A stretch of DNA of 64,000 bases from Bacteroidales bacterium UBA1309 (GTDB lineage: Bacteria > Bacteroidota > Bacteroidia > Bacteroidales > Dysgonomonadaceae), in contig DBTT01000018.1 in the NCBI GenBank assembly GCA_002307185.1, positions 44,626 to 108,625 on the forward strand, given 5' to 3'. The notes under the pieces are model-generated. The model ran no database searches, was not told the origin of the DNA, and saw only the letters and a list, made by a program, of their open reading frames with translations. Both the position numbers and the translations under genes were made by a program. Shown here piece by piece: positions 1 through 8,893 of this stretch. How positions within the stretch are numbered: position 1 is the first letter of the stretch; each line of letters opens with the position of its first letter.

Positions 1-368
1 CCTTCGGAATTTATTGAATTTTTCTGTGCAGATAATGACGAAAGATACATGTAGAATACGTCCAGTTGCATATTCTCATCCTTTATAATAATGTAATCCT
101 CGAATATGTTTATCACGGAGGGATACCCATTGGCCAATTTTCGCGCAAGCTCTTGGTAGGATATTTTGACAAGAAGATATGCGTATCTGCCTGAAATCTC
201 GAAGGACTCATGATCGTTTGTTTGGCTCAACAGCAAGACCCTTATTCTGTCGTCCACTATTGTCTTTGCAATTAAGACAGCCTTATGACCATCGACAAAT
301 GTGGAGAGTTCCCTCTGTAATATATTAAGTTCATTTACCGACACTAACCTGTTTTGATTTTTTTTCAT
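1..368 (-). CDS. Unknown protein, 5' part only (cut by window edge)
   Basis: An open frame of at least 122 codons begins at the ATG at 368-366 and runs off the window. It starts inside the last codons of the HlyD-like gene and overlaps it by 38 bases in another frame, so it is probably translationally coupled to the exporter genes. The visible product starts MKKNQNRLVSVNELN and is rich in Leu, Ile and charged residues. It has no signal peptide or transmembrane segment in the part seen. I do not recognise the family. Its place directly after the ABC exporter and adaptor suggests a role in the same secretion system, but this is inference from position only. Confidence 0.6.
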   Translation of the reverse strand, partial: MKKNQNRLVSVNELNILQRELSTFVDGHKAVLIAKTIVDDRIRVLLLSQTNDHESFEISGRYAYLLVKISYQELARKLANGYPSVINIFEDYIIIKDENMQLDVFYMYLSSLSAQKNSINSE

Positions 369-1665
369 CTGCTTTCATTTTATTGGGTTTAACTGCATTC
401 ATGAGTTTATATAAGATTACTTCTATGAGCCGTTTGTTTTCCGTGATGATCTCAGCGCTGCCAGTCATTGATTCGGCAAAAAGCAATTCAAATCCATTGC
501 TGCTGTGCAATCCGTTGGGAAGGGTGATCTGGACAAGATAATAGTCATCTATTGTATTTCTTGTGATAGAAAGGACTTTACCTTCAAGGAATCCATATTC
601 CTGATATGGATATAGGTCTAATTTGATGTTCACTGCCTGGTTAAGCTTCACTTCTCCGGCTCCATATGGGGGTAATGTTGCAATGCAATAATAATTGGAA
701 CCATTGAACACAAGGTGGAACAGAGGCTGCCCTTCGGTGACAAAATCTCCGGTTGAAATAATATTGGCTAACTCTACATGGGCATTTCTATGGGTTATAA
801 AGACGTAATTGTCTTCCCATACTTGTATGTTTGAAAGGAGATTCTGGTGCGATTCAACAACGGCAAACCGCGCATTACGTAACTCCCTATGAAAATCGAT
901 CTGCAATTTATTCAGGTCCATCTTTAATTTTTGAATTTCCTGGCTAAGGTTGGCTATTTCTATTTTCAGGTTTGCAATTTGGTTTTGGGAGCCTATTTTC
1001 TCAAGGAAACTGTTGTTTAGCTCATCTGTAAGGATAACCTTTTTCTTATATAATAAGGAATCTGTCTTGAGTTTTTTGTTTAAAATGCCGTTTTCCAATT
1101 CGGTATTATTTTTTATAATATTTCTTTGTTTCAGTACATTTTCTTTATTTTTAATTATTTGATTGGTGTATTCAATCTGGTAGTAGTAGGTGCTGTTTGC
1201 TTTCAAGGCATAATAAGCTTGCAATTTCTCACGGAAAACAGTATAGGGATCCTCCAGTCTACCCAGTGTTAAATCTTTATCAAAAAGGGAATCTATGATT
1301 ACCTCGCTTGCATATATATCTGTTTTTTCGAGCAAGCTTTTCAGAAAATAAACATCATTTGTTGAAGCTGGATTCGTAATTGTCCCTATAATGCTATTTT
1401 TGACACAATAAGAAGGAAATGAATCAATTGCCAAGGCTATTTTACCTGTCATATGCGATCTCAATATGACTGGGGGATCATTGGATGTGATCTTGGCGGG
1501 AATATCGATTTGGCCGGGAACTTTGATGACAATGCCTAATACTATCATGATTATCAACAATGATAAAATTCCTATCAATATTATTTTACTGAAGTTATTC
1601 GGAATCTTACTTATTATATCACGAAGTTCCTCCGTTTGTCTGATTTCCTGATTGTTCTGCTCCAT
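331..1665 (-). CDS. HlyD-type membrane fusion protein of a peptide exporter
   Basis: This 444-aa protein is a periplasmic adaptor of the HlyD family, which links an inner-membrane ABC exporter to an outer-membrane channel. A short cytoplasmic N-terminus is followed by one transmembrane helix at about residues 28-48. Next come a biotinyl/lipoyl-like half, a long Lys/Glu/Leu/Asn-rich coiled-coil hairpin at about 150-275, the second lipoyl-like half and a beta-barrel domain. The gene lies 6 bases after the C39-ABC transporter gene, as expected for an exporter operon. No TolC-like outer-membrane protein is in the window; it may lie beyond the left edge. The frame overlaps the start of the next gene. 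Confidence 0.88.
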   Translation of the reverse strand: MEQNNQEIRQTEELRDIISKIPNNFSKIILIGILSLLIIMIVLGIVIKVPGQIDIPAKITSNDPPVILRSHMTGKIALAIDSFPSYCVKNSIIGTITNPASTNDVYFLKSLLEKTDIYASEVIIDSLFDKDLTLGRLEDPYTVFREKLQAYYALKANSTYYYQIEYTNQIIKNKENVLKQRNIIKNNTELENGILNKKLKTDSLLYKKKVILTDELNNSFLEKIGSQNQIANLKIEIANLSQEIQKLKMDLNKLQIDFHRELRNARFAVVESHQNLLSNIQVWEDNYVFITHRNAHVELANIISTGDFVTEGQPLFHLVFNGSNYYCIATLPPYGAGEVKLNQAVNIKLDLYPYQEYGFLEGKVLSITRNTIDDYYLVQITLPNGLHSSNGFELLFAESMTGSAEIITENKRLIEVILYKLMNAVKPNKMKADEKKSKQVSVGK

Positions 1666-1671
1666 CTGCTT

Positions 1672-3879
1672 TTAAAATTGAGCCGTTTGGGAAATGAAAA
1701 GATTGTAGTATGTACCCTTATTATTCATCAAGTCTTCGTGTCTTCCAATTTCTCGAATCATGCCATTATCCAAAACGATTATCTGCGATGCTTGCATCAC
1801 TGAAGATAGCCGGTGGGCAGCGATGACAACCGTACATTCCTGAAGGTTCTCTTTTATCGATTTTATTATATGGTATTCATTGGCAGAGTCGAGGCTACTG
1901 GTAAGTTCATCTAAAAACAGGTATTTTGGTTGGTTGTATATTGCCCGTGCAAACAATACCCTTTGTTTTTGTCCCTCGCTAAGCCCCCTGCCGTTTTCTC
2001 CCAGATAAGTATTATAACTTTTGGGCATGGCTTCTATCTCATTCCTGATGTTGGCTATTTTTATGGCCATGTTAAATTTCTCAATATCAAAAGGCCTACC
2101 GAACACAATATTGCTCAATATGGTATCCCTCAGGATACTACTCTCTTGAGTTATGATGCCACATTCCGATCTCCAGTCAGATGCGGCAATGGATAAAAAA
2201 TGTTGCTCCCCTAACAGTATGTCGCCCGACGAGGGCCTATACAATTGCATCAAGAGTTTTATAAGCGTGGATTTACCAGACCCACTGGCTCCAACCAAGG
2301 CTGTAAGCGAACAGCCAGGTATTTTAAACGAGTTGTTCTTAAGTATAAAATCTTCGTTGATTGAATATTTGAAATAGACATTCTTGAAATAGATACCTTG
2401 TCCGAATTTTACGAGACCTTTTGGAATTGAATTTTCGAGTTCTTCTGCGGGAGAATTTTTTATTTCCGATATGCGCATATAGCTAATATAGGCCAGTTGT
2501 GCAGTGCTTATAAACTGGATAATGCTGTTCAACGGATTATTCAATTGCCCCATGATATACTGTACTGATATCAGCACACCGATGGTCATGTCCCCTTTCA
2601 TGACAGATATGACGGCCATATATATCACTAACAGATTTTTCACAGTGTTGATGATATTTCCACCTAGTTGCTCCATCTGATCCACATGCAATAGTTTTGT
2701 CCGTGTTTTGTATAGGCCGATCTGTACTTTTTCCCATTGCCAGATTTTATTTTTCCCGAATCCGTAGCTTTTGATATCCAGTATCCGGCTCAGGATTTCC
2801 ATCCAGTGGCTGTGGTTTGCTGCAATATAGCTGAAATACCTGATGTCCATTTTTCGTCTTATACTTAAGAATAAGAAAGTCCAAAGCATATACAACCCGC
2901 TCAATCCCAAGAAAACGAGGAAGATCGTCACATGATAGTATGCCAGTAAGGCTCCAAAAACGGCAAATGTCATGACACCGAGAACTGTATTGAAAAAGGC
3001 GTATAATACCACAGACTCTATACGGTCGTAATCATAAGATCTTTGCAACAAATCTCCCATCAGTCGATTTTCAAAAAAGCTTAGCGGAAGCTTGAACAAT
3101 TGGCTCAGATAATCGGACAACATGCTGATCTTGACCCGTACCGAGAAATGCATATTGATGGATTGTTGCACCCAAGTGCCCAGACTCGAACTGATGTTCA
3201 ACACCAGTGCCGACACCATCATCAGGCTGATAAAGCTGATGTCCCGGGAGCTAATACCCCTGTCGATGATCGTTTGAGTTATTATCGGGATAAGTACTCC
3301 CATGAGGGTCAGTGCAGTTAAGACAAGGAGTATTTGCAGGACTTCCTTCTTGTATGGTTTTATGAATTGTGCGATGAAATTAAATGCGCTGATGTAGTTC
3401 GGCTTTTGATGGTCTTTGTTGTCTTTATCTTTTTGAAAATCTGATGTCGGTTCCAATGCGATGCACACTCCTTTTTTCCACGCATCTTTCTCTTGTATGT
3501 ATCCCAACCACCCTTTTGCGAATTCTTGCTTCGTGTATTTTATCAGGCCGATTTGGGGATCAGAAACATATACATGTTTTTCCGTAACCTTATATACAAC
3601 AATGAAATGATTTCCTTTCCAATAGGCGATGCAGGGCAAAGGTATTTCTGCATGAAGTTTTTTATACGATGTTTTTAATGGAATGCTTTTAATTTCTATT
3701 TTTTCCAAGGCCACAAGGAGGTCATATACCGTGGAGCCTTCTTTTCTTGTGCCTGTGATTTCTCTCAGATATTCGAGGTCATAATACCTTCCGTAATATT
3801 TGCAGATTATTTGGAGGCAGGCTGGCCCACAATCTTTAGCATCCAGTTGCTGGCAGGTCGGAAATTTTTTCAAACGCAT
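1672..3879 (-). CDS. Peptidase-domain-containing ABC exporter (C39, bacteriocin type)
   Basis: This 735-aa inner-membrane protein is built like bacteriocin ABC transporters, which cut a double-glycine leader and export the cargo. The N-terminal C39 peptidase (about 1-130) has the expected triad: Cys17 in DAKDCGPAC, His91 in GNHFIVVY and Asp107 in SDPQ. A six-helix exporter membrane domain spans about 170-450. The ATPase domain has Walker A GASGSGKST (530-538), signature LSEGQ (633-637), Walker B YLFLDE (653-658) and switch His689. It lies in one operon with the HlyD adaptor and, upstream, three double-glycine cargo genes. The natural inference is that it processes and exports those cargos. 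All catalytic motifs look intact. Confidence 0.95.
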   Translation of the reverse strand: MRLKKFPTCQQLDAKDCGPACLQIICKYYGRYYDLEYLREITGTRKEGSTVYDLLVALEKIEIKSIPLKTSYKKLHAEIPLPCIAYWKGNHFIVVYKVTEKHVYVSDPQIGLIKYTKQEFAKGWLGYIQEKDAWKKGVCIALEPTSDFQKDKDNKDHQKPNYISAFNFIAQFIKPYKKEVLQILLVLTALTLMGVLIPIITQTIIDRGISSRDISFISLMMVSALVLNISSSLGTWVQQSINMHFSVRVKISMLSDYLSQLFKLPLSFFENRLMGDLLQRSYDYDRIESVVLYAFFNTVLGVMTFAVFGALLAYYHVTIFLVFLGLSGLYMLWTFLFLSIRRKMDIRYFSYIAANHSHWMEILSRILDIKSYGFGKNKIWQWEKVQIGLYKTRTKLLHVDQMEQLGGNIINTVKNLLVIYMAVISVMKGDMTIGVLISVQYIMGQLNNPLNSIIQFISTAQLAYISYMRISEIKNSPAEELENSIPKGLVKFGQGIYFKNVYFKYSINEDFILKNNSFKIPGCSLTALVGASGSGKSTLIKLLMQLYRPSSGDILLGEQHFLSIAASDWRSECGIITQESSILRDTILSNIVFGRPFDIEKFNMAIKIANIRNEIEAMPKSYNTYLGENGRGLSEGQKQRVLFARAIYNQPKYLFLDELTSSLDSANEYHIIKSIKENLQECTVVIAAHRLSSVMQASQIIVLDNGMIREIGRHEDLMNNKGTYYNLFISQTAQF

Positions 3880-3885
3880 TGTTTC

Positions 3886-5448
3886 CTAATTTTCTAATTC
3901 TGATAGCATGAAGAAGATACTGTACTTTTCATGAGGCTCTATCCCTAGAATACTCAAAATTGTGCTGAATACCTTTTCATATAATTGTTCTCTGGCCGAC
4001 GATCCTTGAATGAATATTGGATCATACAGAATATCTTTATCAGGGATTCCCAGTAGTATGGAAGCGGTATTTTTTCCCCAGTCGATGTATCTTTTAACCT
4101 CATCAGGCGTGGAAGCATTGATTGAATTATCCAGATATTCTAATTTCGTTTTTTGAGCCAGAAAGTACTTTCGGTGCATCCTTCTCATTGCCTTCTCCAC
4201 TGTATTCAATTGCGTAGTATTGTAAACCTGATTGACATCAATAGCTTCGCACTGGAATTTCTCTGCCAGATGGAGAAACATACCACTTGGCAATTTATTG
4301 CCGAAACCCGACTTCAACGAAAAGAGAACGGCGAATCCAAGCTGTACAAGATAGGCGTGGTCAACTCTACAATTCCACAGGTCTTCTTGAATTAGTCTGG
4401 ACAACTGTTGGAACAGGGGAAACAATTTGTCAAGGCATTTTTGCCCCCCCAAATAAAGTGCTACGTCAAACCCTATTTGGTACGGATAGGAAAATCGGAT
4501 ATTTTGGGAAAGGGTCCAATCAATGCGACGCAAAAAGAACCCGTTTAGGATGTTTGTTGTCGCTGGATAATCCTTACAGGAAATGTGGATGTATGTTCCC
4601 CGTTCAAGCATTTGATTATTGCCCACATAAAAAACGACGACATGGTCGCTATTGGGAATTTGTGGAGTCAGATCGTACAGGATTTTAGAGACTCTGGTAT
4701 CTAAATAGCCCAATCCCTCTATTTGGATGAATAGCCCGTTTTCACCATCTCCACCATCGTATGAGTAATTGGTACTATGCCTGTATAAAAGGCCGCCGTA
4801 CATGGAAAGAATATTTCTTGCCTCGTTTTTTATCAATTCAAAATCGCTATCAGGTAAACAGTTCCCTACCATTTTCAAGATACATGCTTCAATGCTTCCA
4901 TAGTTGGAGAGTTCTTTGGCTAAGTGTCTGCCCGAGTAATCGTATGCCGACGTGGCAAGTTGCGACAGCAGTTTTACGATCTCGCATACCGTGAGCAGGT
5001 TTTCCCCATAGCTGTTGGCTTGGTCTATGTCATCGATAAGATCTGTGATCCGGTGTCGCAAGTATAGGATCTGCCTGTTGTTTGGCTCCATGCAATTTCC
5101 TTTGAAAATATTCTTTAAACTGTCCAGTTTCCCCAAAATCGAATTTTTCCTCATCGGTAACACTTTCCCCTTCTCAAACATCGACAGATATTTATACTTT
5201 CCCATTTGCTGGAAAAGCAGCAACCAATGTGTCTTATGATATGGGAATAGTATAAGTTCAAAGCGCCGGTTGTTGAAGACATGGCTCTCCACAGTGACAT
5301 TGTTCACCCGGTCAGACAAAAGAAAAATGTCGATGTCGGAATGATCGTTATTCTTATTGCAAGAGAAGCTCCCCGTAAGCATACATTCCTTGTATGGGAT
5401 ATTTTTCTCTTCCAATAAGGTCGAAATTTCAGTAATGATTGTGTTCAA
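3886..5448 (-). CDS. Nucleotidyltransferase-fold protein of the export operon
   Basis: This 520-aa cytoplasmic protein carries a DNA polymerase beta-type nucleotidyltransferase signature at its N-terminus: LTGSF at 24-28 followed by SDIDIF with Asp38 and Asp40, the usual metal-binding pair. The remaining 400 residues are largely helical and not recognised; there is no signal peptide. The gene ends 6 bases before the exporter gene, so it is almost certainly cotranscribed. In other systems such enzymes nucleotidylate small molecules, tRNA or proteins. Here it could modify a cargo, an inhibitor or a regulator, but nothing in the sequence says which. It is an unexpected component for a bacteriocin-type export operon. 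Confidence 0.7.
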   Translation of the reverse strand: MNTIITEISTLLEEKNIPYKECMLTGSFSCNKNNDHSDIDIFLLSDRVNNVTVESHVFNNRRFELILFPYHKTHWLLLFQQMGKYKYLSMFEKGKVLPMRKNSILGKLDSLKNIFKGNCMEPNNRQILYLRHRITDLIDDIDQANSYGENLLTVCEIVKLLSQLATSAYDYSGRHLAKELSNYGSIEACILKMVGNCLPDSDFELIKNEARNILSMYGGLLYRHSTNYSYDGGDGENGLFIQIEGLGYLDTRVSKILYDLTPQIPNSDHVVVFYVGNNQMLERGTYIHISCKDYPATTNILNGFFLRRIDWTLSQNIRFSYPYQIGFDVALYLGGQKCLDKLFPLFQQLSRLIQEDLWNCRVDHAYLVQLGFAVLFSLKSGFGNKLPSGMFLHLAEKFQCEAIDVNQVYNTTQLNTVEKAMRRMHRKYFLAQKTKLEYLDNSINASTPDEVKRYIDWGKNTASILLGIPDKDILYDPIFIQGSSAREQLYEKVFSTILSILGIEPHEKYSIFFMLSELEN

Positions 5449-5528
5449 AATCTTTCCATGTATTTTATAATATACTCATTAATAAATATTTAAATCGATA
5501 CGTTTACAATCAAGCCCATCTTAAAGAT

Positions 5529-6185
5529 TTACTGGTAAATCTGTTTTGCATACTTCGGTGCCTCATTTTTGTACCTTAGCCTATTCCTGTAACTCTCGAT
5601 ATAGCTCTCGAGAGACCCGAAGTAATAATCAAGCAAGCATTTATGGGATGGAAATAGTTTGGAAGATCCTACCTCAAGGAAGGCATACTGCCCATTTTTT
5701 ATTCTAAATCCCAAGATCGAGAATTTTGGAAATTGGTTAGGCAATAAGCTGACATGGAACGCCGGATCATATCCCACCCTGTGATGTTTATATAAGGCTG
5801 AAGCGAATAATTTGGTGTCATAATTATTGACCGGGGTGAAATACTTGCTGGTAGTCTTCCAGAAAAACATTTTGTCTTTCCTCTGAGGGACATAAACAAG
5901 GAAGGATGTCGTGTCCACCCTGCATTTTATGGTGTTCTGGATAGTATCCACATAGATCTCAAGATAGTTCATCTCTATCATATCCTGAAGATAAGCCGGT
6001 GAAAAATTTCGGATTTCCTTTTCTATTGACTTAGGTGGACAAGCTTTCATTTTTTCAATTCCTTTCTTAAGCATGGAAGTGTCGATCGGTACTCTTAAAC
6101 TGCCGTCTATAACGGGCAACAACTCTTGTGAAAACGATGCTTCCGCCATGAAGAGCAGAATGCACAAAAATAGAATTCGTTTCAT
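5529..6185 (-). CDS. Secreted or periplasmic protein, candidate inhibitor/immunity paralogue A
   Basis: This 218-aa protein has a clear Sec signal peptide (residues 1-20, ending SFSQ). The mature part is a distant relative of the products of 6228-6860 and 8033-8713. They share a block of the form LEI..DT...I...VD...F.VY.P (about residues 75-105) and a C-terminal FGSLESYIESYRNR motif (near 190-205). It lies second after the cargo gene 6959-8017 and 80 bases before the nucleotidyltransferase gene. I infer that the family protects the producer from the exported cysteine-peptidase-like cargos, as inhibitors do in other protease/inhibitor pairs. No known family was recognised. Confidence 0.6.
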   Translation of the reverse strand: MKRILFLCILLFMAEASFSQELLPVIDGSLRVPIDTSMLKKGIEKMKACPPKSIEKEIRNFSPAYLQDMIEMNYLEIYVDTIQNTIKCRVDTTSFLVYVPQRKDKMFFWKTTSKYFTPVNNYDTKLFASALYKHHRVGYDPAFHVSLLPNQFPKFSILGFRIKNGQYAFLEVGSSKLFPSHKCLLDYYFGSLESYIESYRNRLRYKNEAPKYAKQIYQ

Positions 6186-6227
6186 ACAATTAAAATAATA
6201 GTATAAGATTATTTGAAAGATTGAAAT

Positions 6228-6860
6228 TCAAAATCTATATTTATCTTTTACTGAATATCTATATCTGTATGTTTCAATAAAATTGATGTCAGAGCCAAAA
6301 TTATATTTCAATAAATCACTTAAAGAATCAAATGCCCTGAACCTATCATCCATTACATAAAAATCTTTTCTCTCTTGGAAAATATATGATAAATATTTAT
6401 ATTCATGCTGTTCTTGAGGAAATAGGGAAATTAGAAAAATATCATGAATACCAGATTTATAGCTGCCATCGCTTACAAGCGCTTGCAATCTCATAATTAC
6501 ATTTCTCACTCTTTGTGGATCAGTTTCTCCAACAAATTTTTTCTGCTTGTTCAGATGATATAATGTAGATGGTTGCTTTGGAAAAAACAATACTACATCA
6601 TTCGTGTCTATGTCAACAATAATTTTTTTGTCCACGGAGTCTGGTTTGATCAATAAATTCCGAAGCAATATAAGATTATCAAAATCAGCATCCTTAATAG
6701 GCGGTAATTTAAATAGATTGATTCTCACACCAGCATAGTTCTCTTTGAATATGGTTTTGATCAGTGCGGTATCCAAGTCATAAGGTGGTATCTCTACGTG
6801 ACTTTGCCCTTGGACGGGCAAGAATATAAGTGACAGGAAAAATATAAATATCGTTTTCAT
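6228..6860 (-). CDS. Secreted or periplasmic protein, candidate inhibitor/immunity paralogue B
   Basis: This 210-aa protein has a Sec signal peptide (residues 1-19, ending VQGQ). Its body matches the pattern of the two neighbouring paralogues: a LLIKPDSV...VDIDTNDVVLFFP segment in the middle and YNFGSDINFIETYRYR near the C-terminus. It is the first gene after the cargo gene 6959-8017 (98 bases apart), which makes it the most likely cognate partner of that cargo. The gene is noticeably more AT-rich than the leader-encoding part of the cargo genes. Its function is inferred from position and paralogy only. Confidence 0.6.
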   Translation of the reverse strand: MKTIFIFFLSLIFLPVQGQSHVEIPPYDLDTALIKTIFKENYAGVRINLFKLPPIKDADFDNLILLRNLLIKPDSVDKKIIVDIDTNDVVLFFPKQPSTLYHLNKQKKFVGETDPQRVRNVIMRLQALVSDGSYKSGIHDIFLISLFPQEQHEYKYLSYIFQERKDFYVMDDRFRAFDSLSDLLKYNFGSDINFIETYRYRYSVKDKYRF

Positions 6861-6958
6861 AAATATCTTGATTATTATTTTACAGAAGAATTTCTATTTA
6901 TCTAAACACAACAATGGTAACATATTCGATTTCTATCAATGTACCCTTAATAATACAC

Positions 6959-8017
6959 TTAATTCCAATATGTAATTTCTCCATCTCCATTAGTATCATC
7001 TTGATTATTGCTTGCGTTGGACCTCTCATAGTATTCTAAAAAGTCTGGATCAAGATCGCATAACTCAAATGCAGATATAATTCTATCTGCTTGAACGTTA
7101 ATTATTCCTCCGGTAACAGGGTCATAACATGCAAATGTTGTTATTGTATTATTTTCAACTTGTGCTCCAATAATAGCAACGGCATGAGTTTCATTCACTG
7201 TTACGGTATTTCCATTATCGTCTTTAATTGACATTTGATTTCCTGTGGCATAGTGAGCAAACAATGGATTCCCATTATTCAGGGCATTTGCAATATCTTG
7301 GAAAGATACCAAATTATTAGTTTCAAAAAATAGATTCACTGCATTTTCGGCTTCTTGGACACTAAGTCCATTTAATAAATGTCCATAAGAAGCAACATTG
7401 GAATTCGCAATATAGCGAATGACATCGTTTATACCGTTGCTTTCATTAATTCCCATATATTTAAGGACTTGCGTGATTACTTCTGAAACGCACATTCCTG
7501 TCCCCCCAAGTTGAGGTTGTCCACCAACTGGAAATTCAGTGAGATCGTGTGGGTTGCCATATGCTGTATTATCTGCTTCGCCGTTGCCACCAGTTGTAGG
7601 ATTCCCGTTTTGTGGCGGGTTTGCATGATCCTGTTCCCAGTCGGAGTTGTCTTCCCGGTGGTCATCGGCATCATTGTCATTGCCATCGCTGGTGCCGTCA
7701 TCGCCTTGGTCTCCATTTCCCGGGTTATTTCCGTCTTGGTCGGAAGAACCATTGTCCGTATCATCATTCTGGTCGGACGGATCATTGTTTCCAGAGCCAC
7801 CATCCGGATTCTCCGGACGAATTTCAACTTCATCCAGCACTCCGCCGTTTTTCGGAGGATCGATATGCCAATTACCTTCCGAGTCCTGCCACCAACCATA
7901 AGATTCAGGTGAGAATGGCGGATCACCATATCCGCCGTTTCCACCAAACAGTTTGCGCGATTCCAGCACGTCGATAACGGGAATGCTGATGTTCAAGTCT
8001 TTTAATTGCTTTTTCAT
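6959..8017 (-). CDS. Double-glycine-leader exported protein with papain/C39-like domain (cargo 1)
   Basis: This 352-aa protein opens with a leader ending IPVIDVLESRKLFGG, so cleavage after Gly26 by the C39 exporter is expected; there is no Sec signal. Residues 27-75 are aromatic- and Gly/Pro-rich (GWWQDSEGNWHIDPP). Residues about 75-150 form an Asp/Asn/Gly-rich linker. The C-terminal domain has Cys176 (GTGMCVSEV), His278 (ETHAVAIIG) and Asp299 (CYDPVTGG), spaced as in papain-like/C39-like cysteine peptidases. The extreme C-terminus (341-349) has a DTNGDGEIT loop like an EF-hand or dockerin calcium site. It is followed by two candidate inhibitor genes. It could be a protease toxin, a processing enzyme or a transglutaminase-like fold; activity is unproven. 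Confidence 0.75.
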   Translation of the reverse strand: MKKQLKDLNISIPVIDVLESRKLFGGNGGYGDPPFSPESYGWWQDSEGNWHIDPPKNGGVLDEVEIRPENPDGGSGNNDPSDQNDDTDNGSSDQDGNNPGNGDQGDDGTSDGNDNDADDHREDNSDWEQDHANPPQNGNPTTGGNGEADNTAYGNPHDLTEFPVGGQPQLGGTGMCVSEVITQVLKYMGINESNGINDVIRYIANSNVASYGHLLNGLSVQEAENAVNLFFETNNLVSFQDIANALNNGNPLFAHYATGNQMSIKDDNGNTVTVNETHAVAIIGAQVENNTITTFACYDPVTGGIINVQADRIISAFELCDLDPDFLEYYERSNASNNQDDTNGDGEITYWN

Positions 8018-8051
8018 AGTTTTGTAGTGAGTTTATTTAGTTTTTTTCAGG
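7706..8051 (-). repeat. Direct repeat copy 1: leader/linker module of cargo 1
   Basis: This stretch encodes the leader and linker of cargo 1 plus about 34 bases upstream of its start. It is closely similar to 9656-10001. The similarity continues past the start codon into a shared upstream string (plus-strand gtttatttag and a following T run, then cagg). In this copy that string is the end of the inhibitor C gene, whereas in the other copy it is non-coding. Confidence 0.8.
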
Positions 8052-8713
8052 AAAGGTATCCAGTCAAATTCTCTTTTGGGAACATAAGTCCTTTTTTTAT
8101 AGATATCCACATAATACTTTCTTGAAAAGAACAGATACTCTATCATTTCCCGAAGGGAATGAAATTCAGCATTATAATAGAAGTCGTGGACAATATATTC
8201 GTCTTTTTTGTCTTCTATGCGTTTGTATGCCACCACCCTGCGGCGTCCCCTGTCGTTCGGGAAAAATGTGATCGCAAACATATTGGGCTTGATTTTAATA
8301 TTCCTTTGTAGAAAATCGAAATTTTCACAAAGCATCCGATAGTTCAACTCTTCATTTTTTGCTATTTGCAAGTTTCCTTCAGGTTCCTGCCAAATAAAAA
8401 GCCTGGATACAGAGGGGAAATAGATAAAAAAAAGATTCTTATCCACATTGTATTTCAAACGACCGGAAACCGTGTCTGGCCATATCTCCAATTGGTTTAT
8501 CACAAGGGCATCATCCAAGTCTGTGTCTGGGATGTCTTTCACATCTTTGAAATACCTAAACGAAGGGGTATTTTTCCAATTTTCGAGCCTTGACCGGAGT
8601 AATTCCATATTGGGTTTCACGATCATGGAATCTGAAATTTCTGGAATGACCTGGGACTTCACGCTCAGGCACAAGCACAACAAGAGTTGTAAGAATAAAA
8701 TATTTTTTTTCAT
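8033..8713 (-). CDS. Secreted or periplasmic protein, candidate inhibitor/immunity paralogue C
   Basis: This 226-aa protein has a Sec signal peptide (residues 1-20, ending SVKS) and belongs to the same divergent family as the products of 5529-6185 and 6228-6860. The shared blocks are LEIWPDTVSG...NLFFIYFP (about 75-105) and a C-terminal SLREMIEYLFF...YYVDIYKKR region. It is the first gene downstream of cargo 2 (8894-9967) and is separated from it by 180 bases that hold a TAnnTTTG promoter-like box. It ends only 15 bases before the start of cargo 1. I infer it is the partner of cargo 2. Confidence 0.6.
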   Translation of the reverse strand: MKKNILFLQLLLCLCLSVKSQVIPEISDSMIVKPNMELLRSRLENWKNTPSFRYFKDVKDIPDTDLDDALVINQLEIWPDTVSGRLKYNVDKNLFFIYFPSVSRLFIWQEPEGNLQIAKNEELNYRMLCENFDFLQRNIKIKPNMFAITFFPNDRGRRRVVAYKRIEDKKDEYIVHDFYYNAEFHSLREMIEYLFFSRKYYVDIYKKRTYVPKREFDWIPFLKKTK

Positions 8714-8835
8714 CCGATTAAATTTGACTGTTTAGCGGGATTAAAACGACATTAGCTGTTAGGGAAAGTCCCATGATTTGTGAAACAGAGGCTTTGATGA
8801 TTGAATAAAAATCACATTCTGTCCCATACATCAAA

Positions 8836-8843
8836 CAAATATA
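8836..8843 (-). promoter_or_regulatory. Candidate internal promoter (TATATTTG) before inhibitor C
   Basis: On the minus strand this reads TATATTTG, a perfect fit to the Bacteroidetes -7 box TAnnTTTG. It lies in the only sizeable gap within the cargo cluster, about 120 bases before the inhibitor C start. No clear -33 TTG box was seen. It could give the inhibitor an expression source independent of cargo 2. Confidence 0.35.
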
Positions 8844-8893
8844 ATTTTTTTATATGTGGGAGAACCTCTTATCCGAAGTAATCGGAACCCGAA

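Noticed and set aside
7477..7977. Long open frames on both strands over the cargo 1 linker
   Set aside because: They arise from the repetitive Asp/Asn/Gly codons of the true minus-strand gene. The encoded products are low-complexity and have no start context of their own.
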